The notes under the pieces were generated by a model. That model was not told where the DNA came from. It did no database searches and was given only the letters and a program-made list of their open reading frames with translations. DNA of 52,658 nucleotides from Paenibacillus sinensis (GTDB taxonomy: Bacteria; Bacillota; Bacilli; Paenibacillales; Paenibacillaceae): assembly GCF_019904155.1 (NCBI RefSeq), contig NZ_JAHCMB010000020.1, positions 579-53,236 on the forward strand, in the 5' to 3' direction. The stretch's first letter is position 1, and each line of letters opens with the position of its first letter. The translations under genes and the position numbers were made by a program. This document shows positions 39,939 to 49,397 of this stretch, piece after piece.

Positions 39939-40100
39939 CACTCCCCAATATACATTTGGTTTGGTTCATTTGTTAATTTTCATATTATCACAAACCAAAG
40001 CAAATTGCACTATATTTTGCAAACGCTTTCTTTAAGTTTTTGTGCTGATTGTCCCATTTACGGCATACAACATAACTAAACAAACGGAGGCCAAGTACCC

Positions 40101-41426
40101 ATGATCAAAAAAATCGGCGCCCCCCTGCTGATTGCCGGGCTGGCGGGCTGCATGCTTCTCATCCTGCTGTACCCGGAAGCTTCGCTGGACGCGGCCCTGC
40201 GGGGACTCGCCGTCTGGTGGGACGTGCTGTTCCCTTCGCTCTTTCCGTTCTTCGTGCTGTCCGAGCTCATGCTGGGCTTCGGCATTGTGCATCTGTTCGG
40301 TGCGCTGCTTGATCCGCTTATGCGTCCGTTGTTCCGCATTCCCGGCTGCGGAGGCTTCGTCATGGCGATGGGCTATGTATCCGGCTATCCGGTCGGAGCG
40401 CGCCTCACCGCCAAGCTTCGCGAACAGGGACAGCTTACCCGGATCGAGGGGGAACGCCTGGTGGCCTTCACGACCTCGTCGGACCCCATCTTTCTGCTCG
40501 GCGCCGTATCGGTCGGCTTCTTCCACAACGCCGCTCTGGGACCATATCTGGCACTGTCCCACTATGGAAGCGGGCTGATTCTGGGACTCCTCTTGTCCTT
40601 TTATGGCAGGAAGGAGGAGCGCCGGTGGGCCGGTGCTGACAGGATGCGTCCGGTTGAGCCTGCGCGCCCTGGACCTATAGACACGGATCATCCGGGTCCA
40701 CAAACGGACCTGGCCGGAGAGCAGTCGGGAGCGCCGGATAAGCTGTCGCTTGAAGCGGACGTACGTATGTCAGCCAGGACGCGGCTACAGACGGCCCTCT
40801 CATCCATGTACGAAGCCCGCCGGCGAGACGGGCGAACGCTGGGCGAGCTGCTGAAGGGCGCGGTCGAATCTTCCCTGCGCCTTATTATGGTCGTAGGAGG
40901 CCTGGTTGTATTCTTCACCATGCTGATGGAGCTGCTGGAACGGGCGGGTATTCTAAGCCTTCTTCTCTCGGCAGCCGGACATGTGCTCACCGTCGCCGGA
41001 TTTCCGGCCGGCCTGACCGAAGCGCTGACGAGCGGCTTCTTCGAGGTCACCGTCGGCGTCAAGGCGGCCGGAAGCGCAGCCGCGGCACTCCCTTATAAGG
41101 CTGCTGCAGCCGCCTTTATCCTCTCCTGGGGCGGGCTGTCGGTCCACGCCCAGGTCGCCAGCATCTGGAACGGCACCGGCCTCCGGTATGCGCCGTTTAT
41201 GGTCGCCAGGCTGATTCATGCCGTGCTGTCGGCACTGCTTGCACTTGTGCTATGGCGACCGATGATGGGATCGGCTCCCGTTCTGGCTCCGCTTGCGGAA
41301 GGCCGTCCGGTCTCGTCTATTCCTTCCGGATTGGCCCTACTCGGATCGATGCTGGGGGTAATGCTGCTGCTCTCGCTGGCAGCTGCCGCCATCAGCCGGA
41401 TCGGCCGTTTGCACAAAGAGAAATAA
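40101..41426 (+). CDS. ylbJ: Sporulation integral membrane protein YlbJ
   Basis: The protein (441 aa) has about nine membrane segments with the nucleoside-recognition fold. Family marks: WWDVLFPSLFPFFVLSELML, MAMGYVSGYPVGARLTAKL, and SGFFEVTVGVKAAG. YlbJ (SpoVV) is needed for spore formation and moves dipicolinic acid out of the mother cell. Residues about 178-245 are a hydrophilic loop rich in Pro, Asp and Gly that seems long for the family. A SigE-like -10, CATACAAC (40064-40071), lies upstream, without a clear -35. Confidence 0.92.
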   Translation: MIKKIGAPLLIAGLAGCMLLILLYPEASLDAALRGLAVWWDVLFPSLFPFFVLSELMLGFGIVHLFGALLDPLMRPLFRIPGCGGFVMAMGYVSGYPVGARLTAKLREQGQLTRIEGERLVAFTTSSDPIFLLGAVSVGFFHNAALGPYLALSHYGSGLILGLLLSFYGRKEERRWAGADRMRPVEPARPGPIDTDHPGPQTDLAGEQSGAPDKLSLEADVRMSARTRLQTALSSMYEARRRDGRTLGELLKGAVESSLRLIMVVGGLVVFFTMLMELLERAGILSLLLSAAGHVLTVAGFPAGLTEALTSGFFEVTVGVKAAGSAAAALPYKAAAAAFILSWGGLSVHAQVASIWNGTGLRYAPFMVARLIHAVLSALLALVLWRPMMGSAPVLAPLAEGRPVSSIPSGLALLGSMLGVMLLLSLAAAAISRIGRLHKEK

Positions 41427-41563
41427 TTCCCATGCGATTTCATGCTATATGTCCCGAAAGACCGCGATTCCTTTAGCCTTTCACTTCGTTAAACATTGTG
41501 TTCCGGCCCGAGATTGATTATGATCGGTGTATGACAGAACCCTAACAAAGGAGTCCATTCACC

Positions 41564-42370
41564 TTGAGATATTATGTCTTGGACAGGGGCGATCAGTTGT
41601 CCATCGATCTCAGCCAGCAATTTCACAAGCTGGCGGAGGAGCGGGGTATGCAGCTTGACGCCGAAACGCCGGAAATCGTCGTCTCCATCGGAGGGGACGG
41701 CACTATGCTTCATGCCTTCCATACCTTTATCGACCGGATCTCCCAGCTCGCCTTTGTAGGCGTTCATACCGGTCATCTGGGCTTTTACGCCGATTGGCAG
41801 GCCGATGAGCTGCCCGCGCTTGCGGATTATATGTGCGGACGCTCCGATGCCGCCGGCTCGCGGCGGGCCAAAATCGTCAAATACCCGCTGCTCGAGCTTG
41901 AAATCCATAAGAAATCAGGCACCACTTCACATATCGCGCTCAACGAATTCACGCTTAAGGGCTTAGACGGAACGATCGTTATCCAGATCGACATCAATGA
42001 CGAGATGTTCGAGATGTTCCGGGGGGACGGAATTTGCATCTCCACCCCTTCCGGAAGCACGGCCTACAACAAAAGTCTCGGCGGAGCGATGGTTCACCCC
42101 ACCATCGAGGCGCTCCAGATTGCAGAAATTGCGTCAATCAACAACCGGGTCTTCCGGACGATGGGCTCCCCTCTGCTGCTGCCGAAGCATCATCACTGTG
42201 ACATCTTCTCCTGCAAGGAGCAGCGGCTGATGCTGACCGTGGATCATATCAACTACCCGATTGACGATCTGCTTTCCGTCCGGTGCCAGGTATCCGATAA
42301 GAAGGTCAGCTTTGCACGCTACCGTCCGTTCCCGTTCTGGAAACGCGTGCGCTCATCCTTCCTGGTCTGA
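41564..42370 (+). CDS. nadK: NAD kinase
   Basis: The protein (268 aa) has the NAD kinase motifs: VSIGGDGTMLHAF near residue 42, GVHTGHLGFY, and STPSGSTAYNKSLGGA. It phosphorylates NAD to NADP in the cytoplasm. TTG 41564 follows AAAGGAG by 10 bases. The gene appears single; a hairpin AGGTCC/GGACCT at 42397-42413 lies beyond the stop but has no T-run. Confidence 0.96.
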   Translation: MRYYVLDRGDQLSIDLSQQFHKLAEERGMQLDAETPEIVVSIGGDGTMLHAFHTFIDRISQLAFVGVHTGHLGFYADWQADELPALADYMCGRSDAAGSRRAKIVKYPLLELEIHKKSGTTSHIALNEFTLKGLDGTIVIQIDINDEMFEMFRGDGICISTPSGSTAYNKSLGGAMVHPTIEALQIAEIASINNRVFRTMGSPLLLPKHHHCDIFSCKEQRLMLTVDHINYPIDDLLSVRCQVSDKKVSFARYRPFPFWKRVRSSFLV

Positions 42371-42500
42371 TGGACAAGGAAGAACGGACGAGCGTTAGGT
42401 CCGGGCAGGACCTGAGTCCTACAGCGCCCCGCCGCTGCCTGCCGCTCGCCCGCGTCTTGCTGCGCCCGGAAATCTAGTAAAAACAGCTGTCGAATAATAA

Positions 42501-42530
42501 TAGACACTCGAAGAAATCGGATGGTATAAT
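42501..42530 (+). promoter_or_regulatory. SigA-type promoter for the stalk-domain operon
   Basis: TAGACA (42501-42506), 18-base spacer, TATAAT (42525-42530) with an extended TGG before it. Confidence 0.68.
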
Positions 42531-42574
42531 GATCCTATTTTACAAAGACTTACATAATTAAAGGAGAGAACAAA

Positions 42575-43744
42575 TTGAAAAAGTGGTGTGCTTCACTGGG
42601 GGCAATCCTGTTGTCCCTGGTACTCGCCGTGCCCGTATTTGCGGCGCAGACGCCGATTAAGGTGTATGTAGACGGCGCTCAGGTTTCATTTCCCGCCGGC
42701 TCTCCATACATCCTGAACAGCTCCGTTATGGTTCCGTTCAGAGCCGTATTCGAAAGCCTTGGCCTCACAGTAGGATGGGACCCCGCTGCCAAGTCGGTAA
42801 CCGGCACCAGCGATGGACTTGCGATCAAGCTGACAGTGGGCAGCAACCGTGCCTCAGTCAATAACGTGATCAGCAAGCTTCTCGCAGCGCCTGTGCAGAA
42901 CGGAGGAACCGTATACGTCCCGCTTCGTTTTATCGGTGAAGCGACCGGCGGAGATGTGAAATGGGACCCCGCGGCTAGAAGCGTTCAAATTTCCAAACCC
43001 TCGGCCAGCAACGGTATTTCGGAAGCCGACTTGACCGCTGTCATCAATAAGCTGAACGGTTATTACAACACTGAGGATGTGGCGGGGATCAAATCGCTTG
43101 CCGCGGACGGATCTTCTTTTGCCAGCAGTCTCACAGCTTTGGACTCCACGTTCAAGTACTATGATCTGAAGTACGAGCTCAAGAGCCTCTCGGTCATCAG
43201 CGCTACAGCATCGGATGCGACCGTCTCCACCGTTGAGATCAACACGCGGACGGGCGGCTATTACTTGCCGGATTCACAGGATGAGATCATCTATTATCTC
43301 GTGAATACCGATGGCAGCTGGAAGGTCTCGAAGATCACGACCGAGAAATCGACCGTTCTTCTGACCCGGGAACAGGGCATCGCCAAAGCCAACGTTCCGG
43401 TAAGCGATCAAGCGGCCATTCACACCCTGCTGACCAATCATTATCAGAATATGAACACTGAAAATGTTGCCGGTGTGATGAGCACCCTTACTTCTTATGA
43501 TGATGAAGACTACACCGCCGGGTTAAAGAGCTCTCTGGAAAAATTCTTCCAACAGTCTGACCTGAGCTATTTCGTGAATTCATCCAATATTTTCTATTAT
43601 GGTGACGACGAAGCCGCTGTGTATGTAGAGCTTCAAGCAACGGATAAGAGCGATTCGTCCACGGCCGATCAGACACTCATTCTCGTGGTGGACAAATACA
43701 ACGGGAAATGGACCATCAGCGATAGCTATACTGTCTCCCCTTAA
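42575..43744 (+). CDS. Secreted protein with copper amine oxidase N-terminal-like (stalk) domain
   Basis: The protein (389 aa) begins with a signal peptide (MKKWCASLGAILLSLVLAVP, then VFAAQ). A stalk domain follows (IKVYVDGAQVSFPAG, VPFRAVFESLGLTVGWDP, VYVPLRFIGEATGG), then two NTF2-like units, about 155-270 and 275-389, each with a GYYNTEDVAG or HYQNMNTENVAG start: an internal duplication. Such proteins are exported and may bind surface polymer; no enzyme site is seen. It starts at TTG 42575 behind AAAGGAG. The S41 protease gene follows after 40 bases. Confidence 0.88.
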   Translation: MKKWCASLGAILLSLVLAVPVFAAQTPIKVYVDGAQVSFPAGSPYILNSSVMVPFRAVFESLGLTVGWDPAAKSVTGTSDGLAIKLTVGSNRASVNNVISKLLAAPVQNGGTVYVPLRFIGEATGGDVKWDPAARSVQISKPSASNGISEADLTAVINKLNGYYNTEDVAGIKSLAADGSSFASSLTALDSTFKYYDLKYELKSLSVISATASDATVSTVEINTRTGGYYLPDSQDEIIYYLVNTDGSWKVSKITTEKSTVLLTREQGIAKANVPVSDQAAIHTLLTNHYQNMNTENVAGVMSTLTSYDDEDYTAGLKSSLEKFFQQSDLSYFVNSSNIFYYGDDEAAVYVELQATDKSDSSTADQTLILVVDKYNGKWTISDSYTVSP

Positions 43745-43784
43745 GGGCCGGGACAGCAAATAATCCGCAAAGGATGTATGAATC

Positions 43785-45233
43785 ATGACTTTCAAAAAGT
43801 TCACGGCCGCGGCGGCCGGCAGCTTCCTGGCCTTATCCCTTGTATTCTCTCCCGCCGCTCTTGCCGCAGACAGCACCCAGACTGCAGCCCAGTCCGCTTC
43901 CAGCACGGATCTGATCAATGAAGTGATGCAGTATGTCGAGAGCTACAACCTGACGGGCGCCGACAAGGATGCGCTGATCCGCGCGGCCGTCGACGGCATG
44001 GTGGAATCGCTGAACGATCCTTACAGCGAGTACTTCAGCACCGAGGAAGCGCAGGAGCTGCAAAATCAGCTGGCGCTCGATTATGTCGGCATCGGCGTGC
44101 AGCTCGTCTACTCGGGCAGCGAGCTGTACATCGAATCGGTGATGGCGGGCTCTCCGGCGGATAAATCCGGACTGAAGCGCGGCGACACCCTCCTGAAGAT
44201 CGACGGCGTCAAGATTGAAGACCTGCAGAGCGACACGCTGAGCGGTAAAGCGGGCACCAATGTTACGCTGACCATCCAGCGGGGCAGCACGGTCAAGAAC
44301 GTGGTCGTGACCCGAAGCGAGCTCGATTATCCGTCCGTAACCGGCCAGATACTCGGTTCGGGCGTTGCGTACATTTCCCTGAACGGTTTCACAGAGGACG
44401 CTGACGAGCAGTTCGCGAGCGTGCTGTCCAAAATGCGTGCCGGCGGGATGAAGTCCATGATTCTCGACCTCCGCAACAACGGAGGGGGCTACATGGATTC
44501 CGCCTACAACATCGCGTCCCAGTTCATCGACAAGGGAATCATGATGTACACAGCCGATAATACCGGCACCCTGACGCCCGTAACGATCACGAACGGAACC
44601 AAGATGAACGTACCGGTCGTTATCCTGACGAATGAATACACCGCCAGCGCCTCCGAGGCTTTGACCGGCGCGTTGCACGACAACCATCTGGCAACGGTCG
44701 TTGGTGTCAAGACGTATGGCAAGGCCCGCATTCAAAGCCTGTTCAACCTGTCGGACGGCGGGCTTCTCAAGCTGACCACGGAGCGCTATCTGACGCCGGA
44801 CAAGATCGACTTCAACCATATCGGCCTGACGCCGGATATCGAAGTGAAGGGCGACGCGGCCCAGATCATCACCGCGCTTCAGCTCGCTGGCATAAAGTCC
44901 ATCGAAGCGGCCGGAGACAACCACATCCTTGACGTGAACGGCAAAGCCTTCGACGGCAATGTAGGTCTGGTGAAGCAGGGCAATACGGTCTACGCCTCCG
45001 CCCGCGTTCTGGCAGCATTGGTCGAAGCCGACCTTACCTGGGATTCCAAGAACAAGAAGGCGATTGTCACAACCGGAGCAGGCAAGGCATACGGTTTCAG
45101 CATTGCTTCCAAAGAGGCGTTGTACCAGAACGGAGAAACCCTCGTCTCCCTGGATGCGTTCAAGAAGAAATTCCCTTCGCTCGTCTATAAATACGACAAG
45201 ACGCAGAACCGGCTAACATTGTCCGCTAAATAA
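43785..45233 (+). CDS. Secreted S41-family C-terminal processing protease with stalk domain
   Basis: The protein (482 aa) has a signal peptide ending near AALAADS, a PDZ domain around residues 105-180 (GSPADKSGLKRGDTLLKIDG), and an S41 peptidase core with the nucleophile Ser in EYTASASEALTGAL near residue 290 and the general base Lys in VGVKTYGKARIQS about 25 residues later. The C-terminal 110 residues are another stalk-type domain, as in the preceding protein. CtpA-like enzymes trim exported proteins, including during SigK activation in sporulation. It is co-transcribed with the 42575 gene. Confidence 0.92.
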   Translation: MTFKKFTAAAAGSFLALSLVFSPAALAADSTQTAAQSASSTDLINEVMQYVESYNLTGADKDALIRAAVDGMVESLNDPYSEYFSTEEAQELQNQLALDYVGIGVQLVYSGSELYIESVMAGSPADKSGLKRGDTLLKIDGVKIEDLQSDTLSGKAGTNVTLTIQRGSTVKNVVVTRSELDYPSVTGQILGSGVAYISLNGFTEDADEQFASVLSKMRAGGMKSMILDLRNNGGGYMDSAYNIASQFIDKGIMMYTADNTGTLTPVTITNGTKMNVPVVILTNEYTASASEALTGALHDNHLATVVGVKTYGKARIQSLFNLSDGGLLKLTTERYLTPDKIDFNHIGLTPDIEVKGDAAQIITALQLAGIKSIEAAGDNHILDVNGKAFDGNVGLVKQGNTVYASARVLAALVEADLTWDSKNKKAIVTTGAGKAYGFSIASKEALYQNGETLVSLDAFKKKFPSLVYKYDKTQNRLTLSAK

Positions 45234-45262
45234 TCACACAGCTTATTTATAATCGAAACAAA

Positions 45263-45302
45263 AGAGTGCCGCTATCGTTCCCCGGAACAGTAGCGGCACT
45301 CT
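45263..45302. terminator. Bidirectional terminator between convergent genes
   Basis: AGAGTGCCGCTA (45263-45274) and TAGCGGCACTCT (45291-45302) pair exactly; T-rich sequence follows on both strands. Confidence 0.82.
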
Positions 45303-45333
45303 TCGTTATTCAGCATTACTCGGCAGGCGGTTA

Positions 45334-46221
45334 TTAGCTCTGCTGAGGGTTATTATTCTGTGAGTTGTTCTGCGGGCTGTTCTGGGCTTTGGGCGAGCCT
45401 TGGTTCTCCCGGTTCTCGCGGCTCTCCCTCTGCTCCCTCGCCTTCGGCTCGCGGTTCTGGAAGTCACGGGAACTGCCGGACTCACGGGAACCGGCGGACC
45501 GGCCAGCATTCTCCCGGCCTTGCCCGTCGCGCGCCTGGTTCTCCCGATTCTGACTTTCTCGGTTTTGATTCTCCCGATTCTGATTGTCCCGGTTTTGATT
45601 CTCCCGGCGCTGCCCCCCGCGCGGCTGGCCCTCGCGGCCGGCGGCTTCCTTGGATTGGCCATCACGGTTACGCTTGCCCTGGAGCTCCTTGTTCCGGTTG
45701 TCGCGTCCCCGTTCCTTGAAGCTCTTGTCACGGGGAGCGTTCTCTCTGGCTCCCTGCTCCTTGACCGGCTGTTCCTTGGACACCGCCGATTCGGCCTGAT
45801 ATTTGCGGGAGGAAATCTGGGGGATCTCCTCGCTGCGGACAGGCGCCTCGGCTCCTGCGACATCACCGGCCTCTGCTGTCAGGGACTCCTTTGGCGCTTC
45901 AGCCGGCTCCTTGATCAGAATATCCTTGGCGAGCGGATCTCTCGGAGCATCCTTCATCTTGCGGAGCACAAAATAGGCGCAGCCGAAGTTGCAGTACTCA
46001 TTAATGTAATCGATGAAGCCGGAGATCGCGGTGTCCCTGTTCGCCTTCGGGTGATTATCCCGGTAAAATCCTTTTAGGCGCAGCTGGCCGTAGCCCCAAT
46101 CTCCGACGATATAGTCGTAGCGTTCCAGAACCTCGCTGTATCTTCCGCGAAAGCCCTCCGGATTCCAGCCTTCCTTATGATTTGCCATGAGCTCATAGCT
46201 TTTTCCGCCAATTAAGATCAA
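45334..46221 (-). CDS. YutD-family protein with long disordered extension
   Basis: Residues 1-92 match YutD (GFRGRYSEVLERYDYIVGDW, GYGQLRLKGFYRDN, and EYCNFGCAYFVLRKMK). Residues 93-295 are low-complexity, rich in Arg, Glu, Gln and Asn, and include five pentapeptide repeats close to ENQNR. Bacillus YutD is only about 100 residues, so this tail is an addition. The function of YutD is unknown. The only start is TTG 46221; the frame is open upstream into the lipA gap but has no start codon there. It follows lipA by 65 bases, as in Bacillus. Confidence 0.88.
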   Translation of the reverse strand: MILIGGKSYELMANHKEGWNPEGFRGRYSEVLERYDYIVGDWGYGQLRLKGFYRDNHPKANRDTAISGFIDYINEYCNFGCAYFVLRKMKDAPRDPLAKDILIKEPAEAPKESLTAEAGDVAGAEAPVRSEEIPQISSRKYQAESAVSKEQPVKEQGARENAPRDKSFKERGRDNRNKELQGKRNRDGQSKEAAGREGQPRGGQRRENQNRDNQNRENQNRESQNRENQARDGQGRENAGRSAGSRESGSSRDFQNREPKAREQRESRENRENQGSPKAQNSPQNNSQNNNPQQS

Positions 46222-46286
46222 GCAAGACTCGCCTGCCTTTCCACATGTAAATTCGACGGAGCCATATACGAGGCTGTCGTCTATTC

Positions 46287-47189
46287 TTAATTCGCCGCCG
46301 TGCGCTCCTGAAGCGATTTCGTGGCAGACTGTGTCTGCTCATGCGCATGATAGGAGCTGCGCACCAGCGGGCCCGATTCCACATGACTGAAGCCGCGCTT
46401 CAATCCTTCCTCCTTCAGCTTCGCGAAGTCCTCCGGCGGGTAGTATTTCACGACATCCAGATGCTGCGGCGAAGGCTGCAGGTACTGGCCGATCGTCAGA
46501 ATATCGCAGTCGACCGCGCGAAGATCGTCCATCGCCTGAAGGATTTCGTTCCACTCTTCGCCGACGCCCAGCATGATGCTGGATTTGGTCGGAATCTTCG
46601 GCTGCATTTCCTTCGCCTGGCGAAGCAGCTCCAGGGAGCGGCGGTATTTCGCCTTGGCCCGCACCCGGTCCGACATCCGCTCGACTGTCTCGATGTTATG
46701 GTTGAGAATGTCAGGCTTGCTGTTCATCACAATCTGCAGGCTGTCCCGGTCGCCCATGAAGTCGGGAATCAGCACCTCCACGCTGCACAGCGGCAGCCGT
46801 TGCCGGATGGCCTTTACCGTCTCGGCAAAAATCATTGCTCCGCCATCCTTCAAGTCGTCACGCGCAACACTGGTTACGACACAGTGGCGCAGATTCATAT
46901 TCTCGGCGGCTTCAGCCACCCGTTCCGGCTCCTGAAGGTCCAGTTCGGTCGGCAGACCCGTGTTGACCGCGCAGAAGCGGCAGGCCCGGGTACAAATATC
47001 GCCTAATATCATAAACGTAGCTGTCCGATTGGCCCAGCATTCGTAAATATTGGGGCAGCGGGCTTCTTCACATACTGTATGTAAAGTCTTGGAACGCATC
47101 ATCCCTTTAATATCCTGATAGTTCTCTCCGGTTGTTAGCTTGATCCGAATCCAGTCCGGCTTAAGTGGTTTCGCATTTTTCTGTGACAT
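46287..47189 (-). CDS. lipA: Lipoyl synthase LipA (radical SAM)
   Basis: The protein (300 aa) has both Fe-S motifs: [12 protein letters not shown] (auxiliary cluster, CX4CX5C) near residue 39 and CTRACRFC (radical SAM, CX3CX2C) near residue 66; the auxiliary cluster supplies the sulfur. It converts octanoyl to lipoyl groups on the dehydrogenase E2 and GcvH proteins. The C-terminal SSYHAHEQ holds the conserved Ser that contacts the auxiliary cluster. It heads the lipA-yutD unit and is divergent from the lytH-like gene, as in Bacillus. Confidence 0.97.
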   Translation of the reverse strand: MSQKNAKPLKPDWIRIKLTTGENYQDIKGMMRSKTLHTVCEEARCPNIYECWANRTATFMILGDICTRACRFCAVNTGLPTELDLQEPERVAEAAENMNLRHCVVTSVARDDLKDGGAMIFAETVKAIRQRLPLCSVEVLIPDFMGDRDSLQIVMNSKPDILNHNIETVERMSDRVRAKAKYRRSLELLRQAKEMQPKIPTKSSIMLGVGEEWNEILQAMDDLRAVDCDILTIGQYLQPSPQHLDVVKYYPPEDFAKLKEEGLKRGFSHVESGPLVRSSYHAHEQTQSATKSLQERTAAN

Positions 47190-47437
47190 ATATGAACAAT
47201 CCCCTCTTTCGCCTGAATGTGAAAAGTTGCAAAGCGCTGCCTTACATTATAGCATGCACGCAGGGGAAATGCTTCTTTTTGTGAAAGAGCTGTGTCACTT
47301 CCTCACCCTCCGGCGGATAAAACGTCCCGTTTCGCGCAAGCTAACCGGGCGTGGCCCTCATCCACAATTCAGCCAAGGGCTCAAGCCCTATTCTCATTCA
47401 CAACCTTACATGAACTTCAAAGGAGGCTTTCACCATA

Positions 47438-48544
47438 ATGTCCCTTATCAAGGCGGTCCGGCGGACACTGGTGTCCTTGTCGGCTGCCTCTCTTCTATGC
47501 GCCGGCGGCCCGGCAGTCTTCGGGGCTTCCGCGAATGCCGTCCCGAAGAAGCCCGCAGCCGAGATTCCGCGCGTACGAAGCGCCTCAGCGCAGGGAAGCG
47601 GCGATGCCTACGCCGCCCGCCAGGCGCTCTATGACCAGATGGAGGCGGCCACGGGCATTCCCTGGTACCGGCTGGCCGCCATCGACCAGTATGAACGGAC
47701 GATTGCCAAACTCAAAGCGGCAGGCAGCAAGAAATCGGATCAGCCGGCGATGACCACCCGCCTGACCCGGATTCAAATTCCGGCTCCAATCTGGTGCGGG
47801 CCGCTGAATCCCGATCAGGCGGATACCTCTCCCGCCTCACTGTCCTTCTTTAGCGGCTTCGGCCTGGACGGCTCCGGAGACGGAAGAGCCGACCCGGAGA
47901 ACGATATCGACGTGCTGTACAGCATGGCGCAATATATGCGGAAGCATAGCGCTTCCGCCAGTGATTTCAATATCGCCGTGTGGGAATATTACCATAACGG
48001 GCGGGCCTCCCAGCGCATCGAGCAGTTCTCGAAGCTGTACCGCCATTTCGGACGGCTTGATCTGTCAGGCAGCGCGTTTCCCCTGCCGCTCGGCAGCACC
48101 TATTCCTACCACAGCACCTGGGGCAGCGGGCGCAGCTGGGGAGGGGCCCGCATCCACGAGGGCACCGATCTGTTCACCCCATACGGGGTTACAGTCCGGA
48201 GCACCTGCTACGGCATTATCGAGACGAAGGGCTGGAACCGGTACGGGGGATGGCGTATCGGCATCCGTGATATCGAGAACCGCTACCATTATTATGCCCA
48301 TCTGTCCGGCTATGACAAAACACTCAAGCTCGGCGATATCGTCTCTCCCGGCCAGCAGCTCGGCTGGGCCGGAAGCTCCGGCTACGGCAATCCGGGAACA
48401 AGCGGCAAATTCCCGCCCCATCTGCATTACGGCATTTACAAAGACCGGGGACTAATCGAATGGGCCTTCGATCCGTACCCTCTGCTCAGGCAGTGGGAAA
48501 ATGCGGAGCGGAAGGCTCTCCAGAGCAAAAAAAGCGGCCGCTGA
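47438..48544 (+). CDS. M23-family peptidase, LytH-like
   Basis: The protein (368 aa) has a signal peptide (residues 1-30, ending near FGASANA) and a C-terminal M23 (LytM) domain with the zinc motif HEGTD near residue 240 and HLHYG near residue 328. M23 enzymes cut wall peptides; Bacillus LytH makes the L-alanine side chains of spore cortex. The position divergent from lipA matches lytH, so this role is likely. Residues 50-230 are a large N-terminal region. ATG 47438 has GGAGG 11 bases upstream. The terminator overlaps the stop codon. Confidence 0.9.
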   Translation: MSLIKAVRRTLVSLSAASLLCAGGPAVFGASANAVPKKPAAEIPRVRSASAQGSGDAYAARQALYDQMEAATGIPWYRLAAIDQYERTIAKLKAAGSKKSDQPAMTTRLTRIQIPAPIWCGPLNPDQADTSPASLSFFSGFGLDGSGDGRADPENDIDVLYSMAQYMRKHSASASDFNIAVWEYYHNGRASQRIEQFSKLYRHFGRLDLSGSAFPLPLGSTYSYHSTWGSGRSWGGARIHEGTDLFTPYGVTVRSTCYGIIETKGWNRYGGWRIGIRDIENRYHYYAHLSGYDKTLKLGDIVSPGQQLGWAGSSGYGNPGTSGKFPPHLHYGIYKDRGLIEWAFDPYPLLRQWENAERKALQSKKSGR

Positions 48545-48556
48545 AGTGCGGCCGCT
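48533..48556 (+). terminator. Hairpin terminator overlapping the lytH-like stop codon
   Basis: AGCGGCCGC (48533-48541) pairs exactly with GCGGCCGCT (48548-48556), with TTCTT after. Confidence 0.65.
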
Positions 48557-48624
48557 TCTTGCATAAGCGATTATTATGCCCGTTCGCGGACATCGTGGAA
48601 GACAAGCGGCTTGCCAGCTTAACA

Positions 48625-49290
48625 TTATTCCACCGCCTCAATAAATCTCAGCACTTCGGACAGAACCTTGTCCTTCTCCTCACTGTAACAGAGCAGATGG
48701 CCGCTTCCCTCCACCATCAGCACCTCCGCCCGTGACGATCCCAGATGCTGCTGCAAATAATCGGCACTCTTGGTCTTGACCAGATGGTCCCGGGTTCCCT
48801 GCACGATCAAGGCAGGTGCCGAGATGCCAGGGTACACGGCGAAGCTCTCCCGCACCAGAAGGTTAAATTCGCGATTGGCCCGAAGCGGCGTAGACCCGAA
48901 CTTCCGGACATAGTTCTTCAGCATGGCGGGATTACCCAGCGTCCGGACAATCTCGCCCGGATTCAGCGGAAACACCGGCGCGGCCAGCAGAGTCAGCGAT
49001 TTGACCTTATCCCGATACCTGTTCGCCAAATGGCAGGCGAGCAGCGCCCCCATGGAGAAGCCAATGACATGAACGCCTGTTTCTACAGCCTTGGCCAACA
49101 CCGTTAGTTCTTCTTCAGCTTGGCGAAGCCATTCCGCCCGCCCAAAGCGGGCAAGATCGGATCTTCGTCCCGTATGCCCGCCGAGCGTAAAGGTATGGGT
49201 CTTCAGCCCCCGCCGCTCCGCATATTCCGCCAAAGGCGATATTTCAAAGATGCCTCCTGTAAAGCCGTGTATGAACAGACAGTGCTCCAT
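48625..49290 (-). CDS. Alpha/beta hydrolase, carboxylesterase/monoacylglycerol lipase-like
   Basis: The protein (221 aa) begins MEHCLFIHGFTGG, the oxyanion-hole region; the nucleophile is Ser in VIGFSMGALLA near residue 94, the acid Asp in VQGTRDHLV, and the His in EGSGHLL near the end. It resembles the EstA/YvaK group of carboxylesterases. The substrate is not readable. I use ATG 49290 with AGAGGAAG; the frame extends to 49374 but has no ribosome site there. It follows the DinB gene by about 110 bases on the same strand. Confidence 0.87.
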   Translation of the reverse strand: MEHCLFIHGFTGGIFEISPLAEYAERRGLKTHTFTLGGHTGRRSDLARFGRAEWLRQAEEELTVLAKAVETGVHVIGFSMGALLACHLANRYRDKVKSLTLLAAPVFPLNPGEIVRTLGNPAMLKNYVRKFGSTPLRANREFNLLVRESFAVYPGISAPALIVQGTRDHLVKTKSADYLQQHLGSSRAEVLMVEGSGHLLCYSEEKDKVLSEVLRFIEAVE

Positions 49291-49397
49291 AGACTTCCTC
49301 TCTTTTCTTTCACAGGATGTGCAGCCCGCCTGGCCCCCTGGCCCGCTATCCCGCATGCTTCCCGGCATAATCAACTACTATTCCCGAATTTGTACAA

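Noticed and set aside
45531..45608. 15-bp direct repeats considered as a CRISPR array
   Set aside because: The units are contiguous, in frame and coding (ENQNR); there are no spacers and no cas genes.
45400..46077. A hydrophobic-looking plus-strand ORF across yutD
   Set aside because: The Leu/Ala richness is the mirror of the Arg/Glu/Gln/Asn repeat tail of YutD; no ribosome site.
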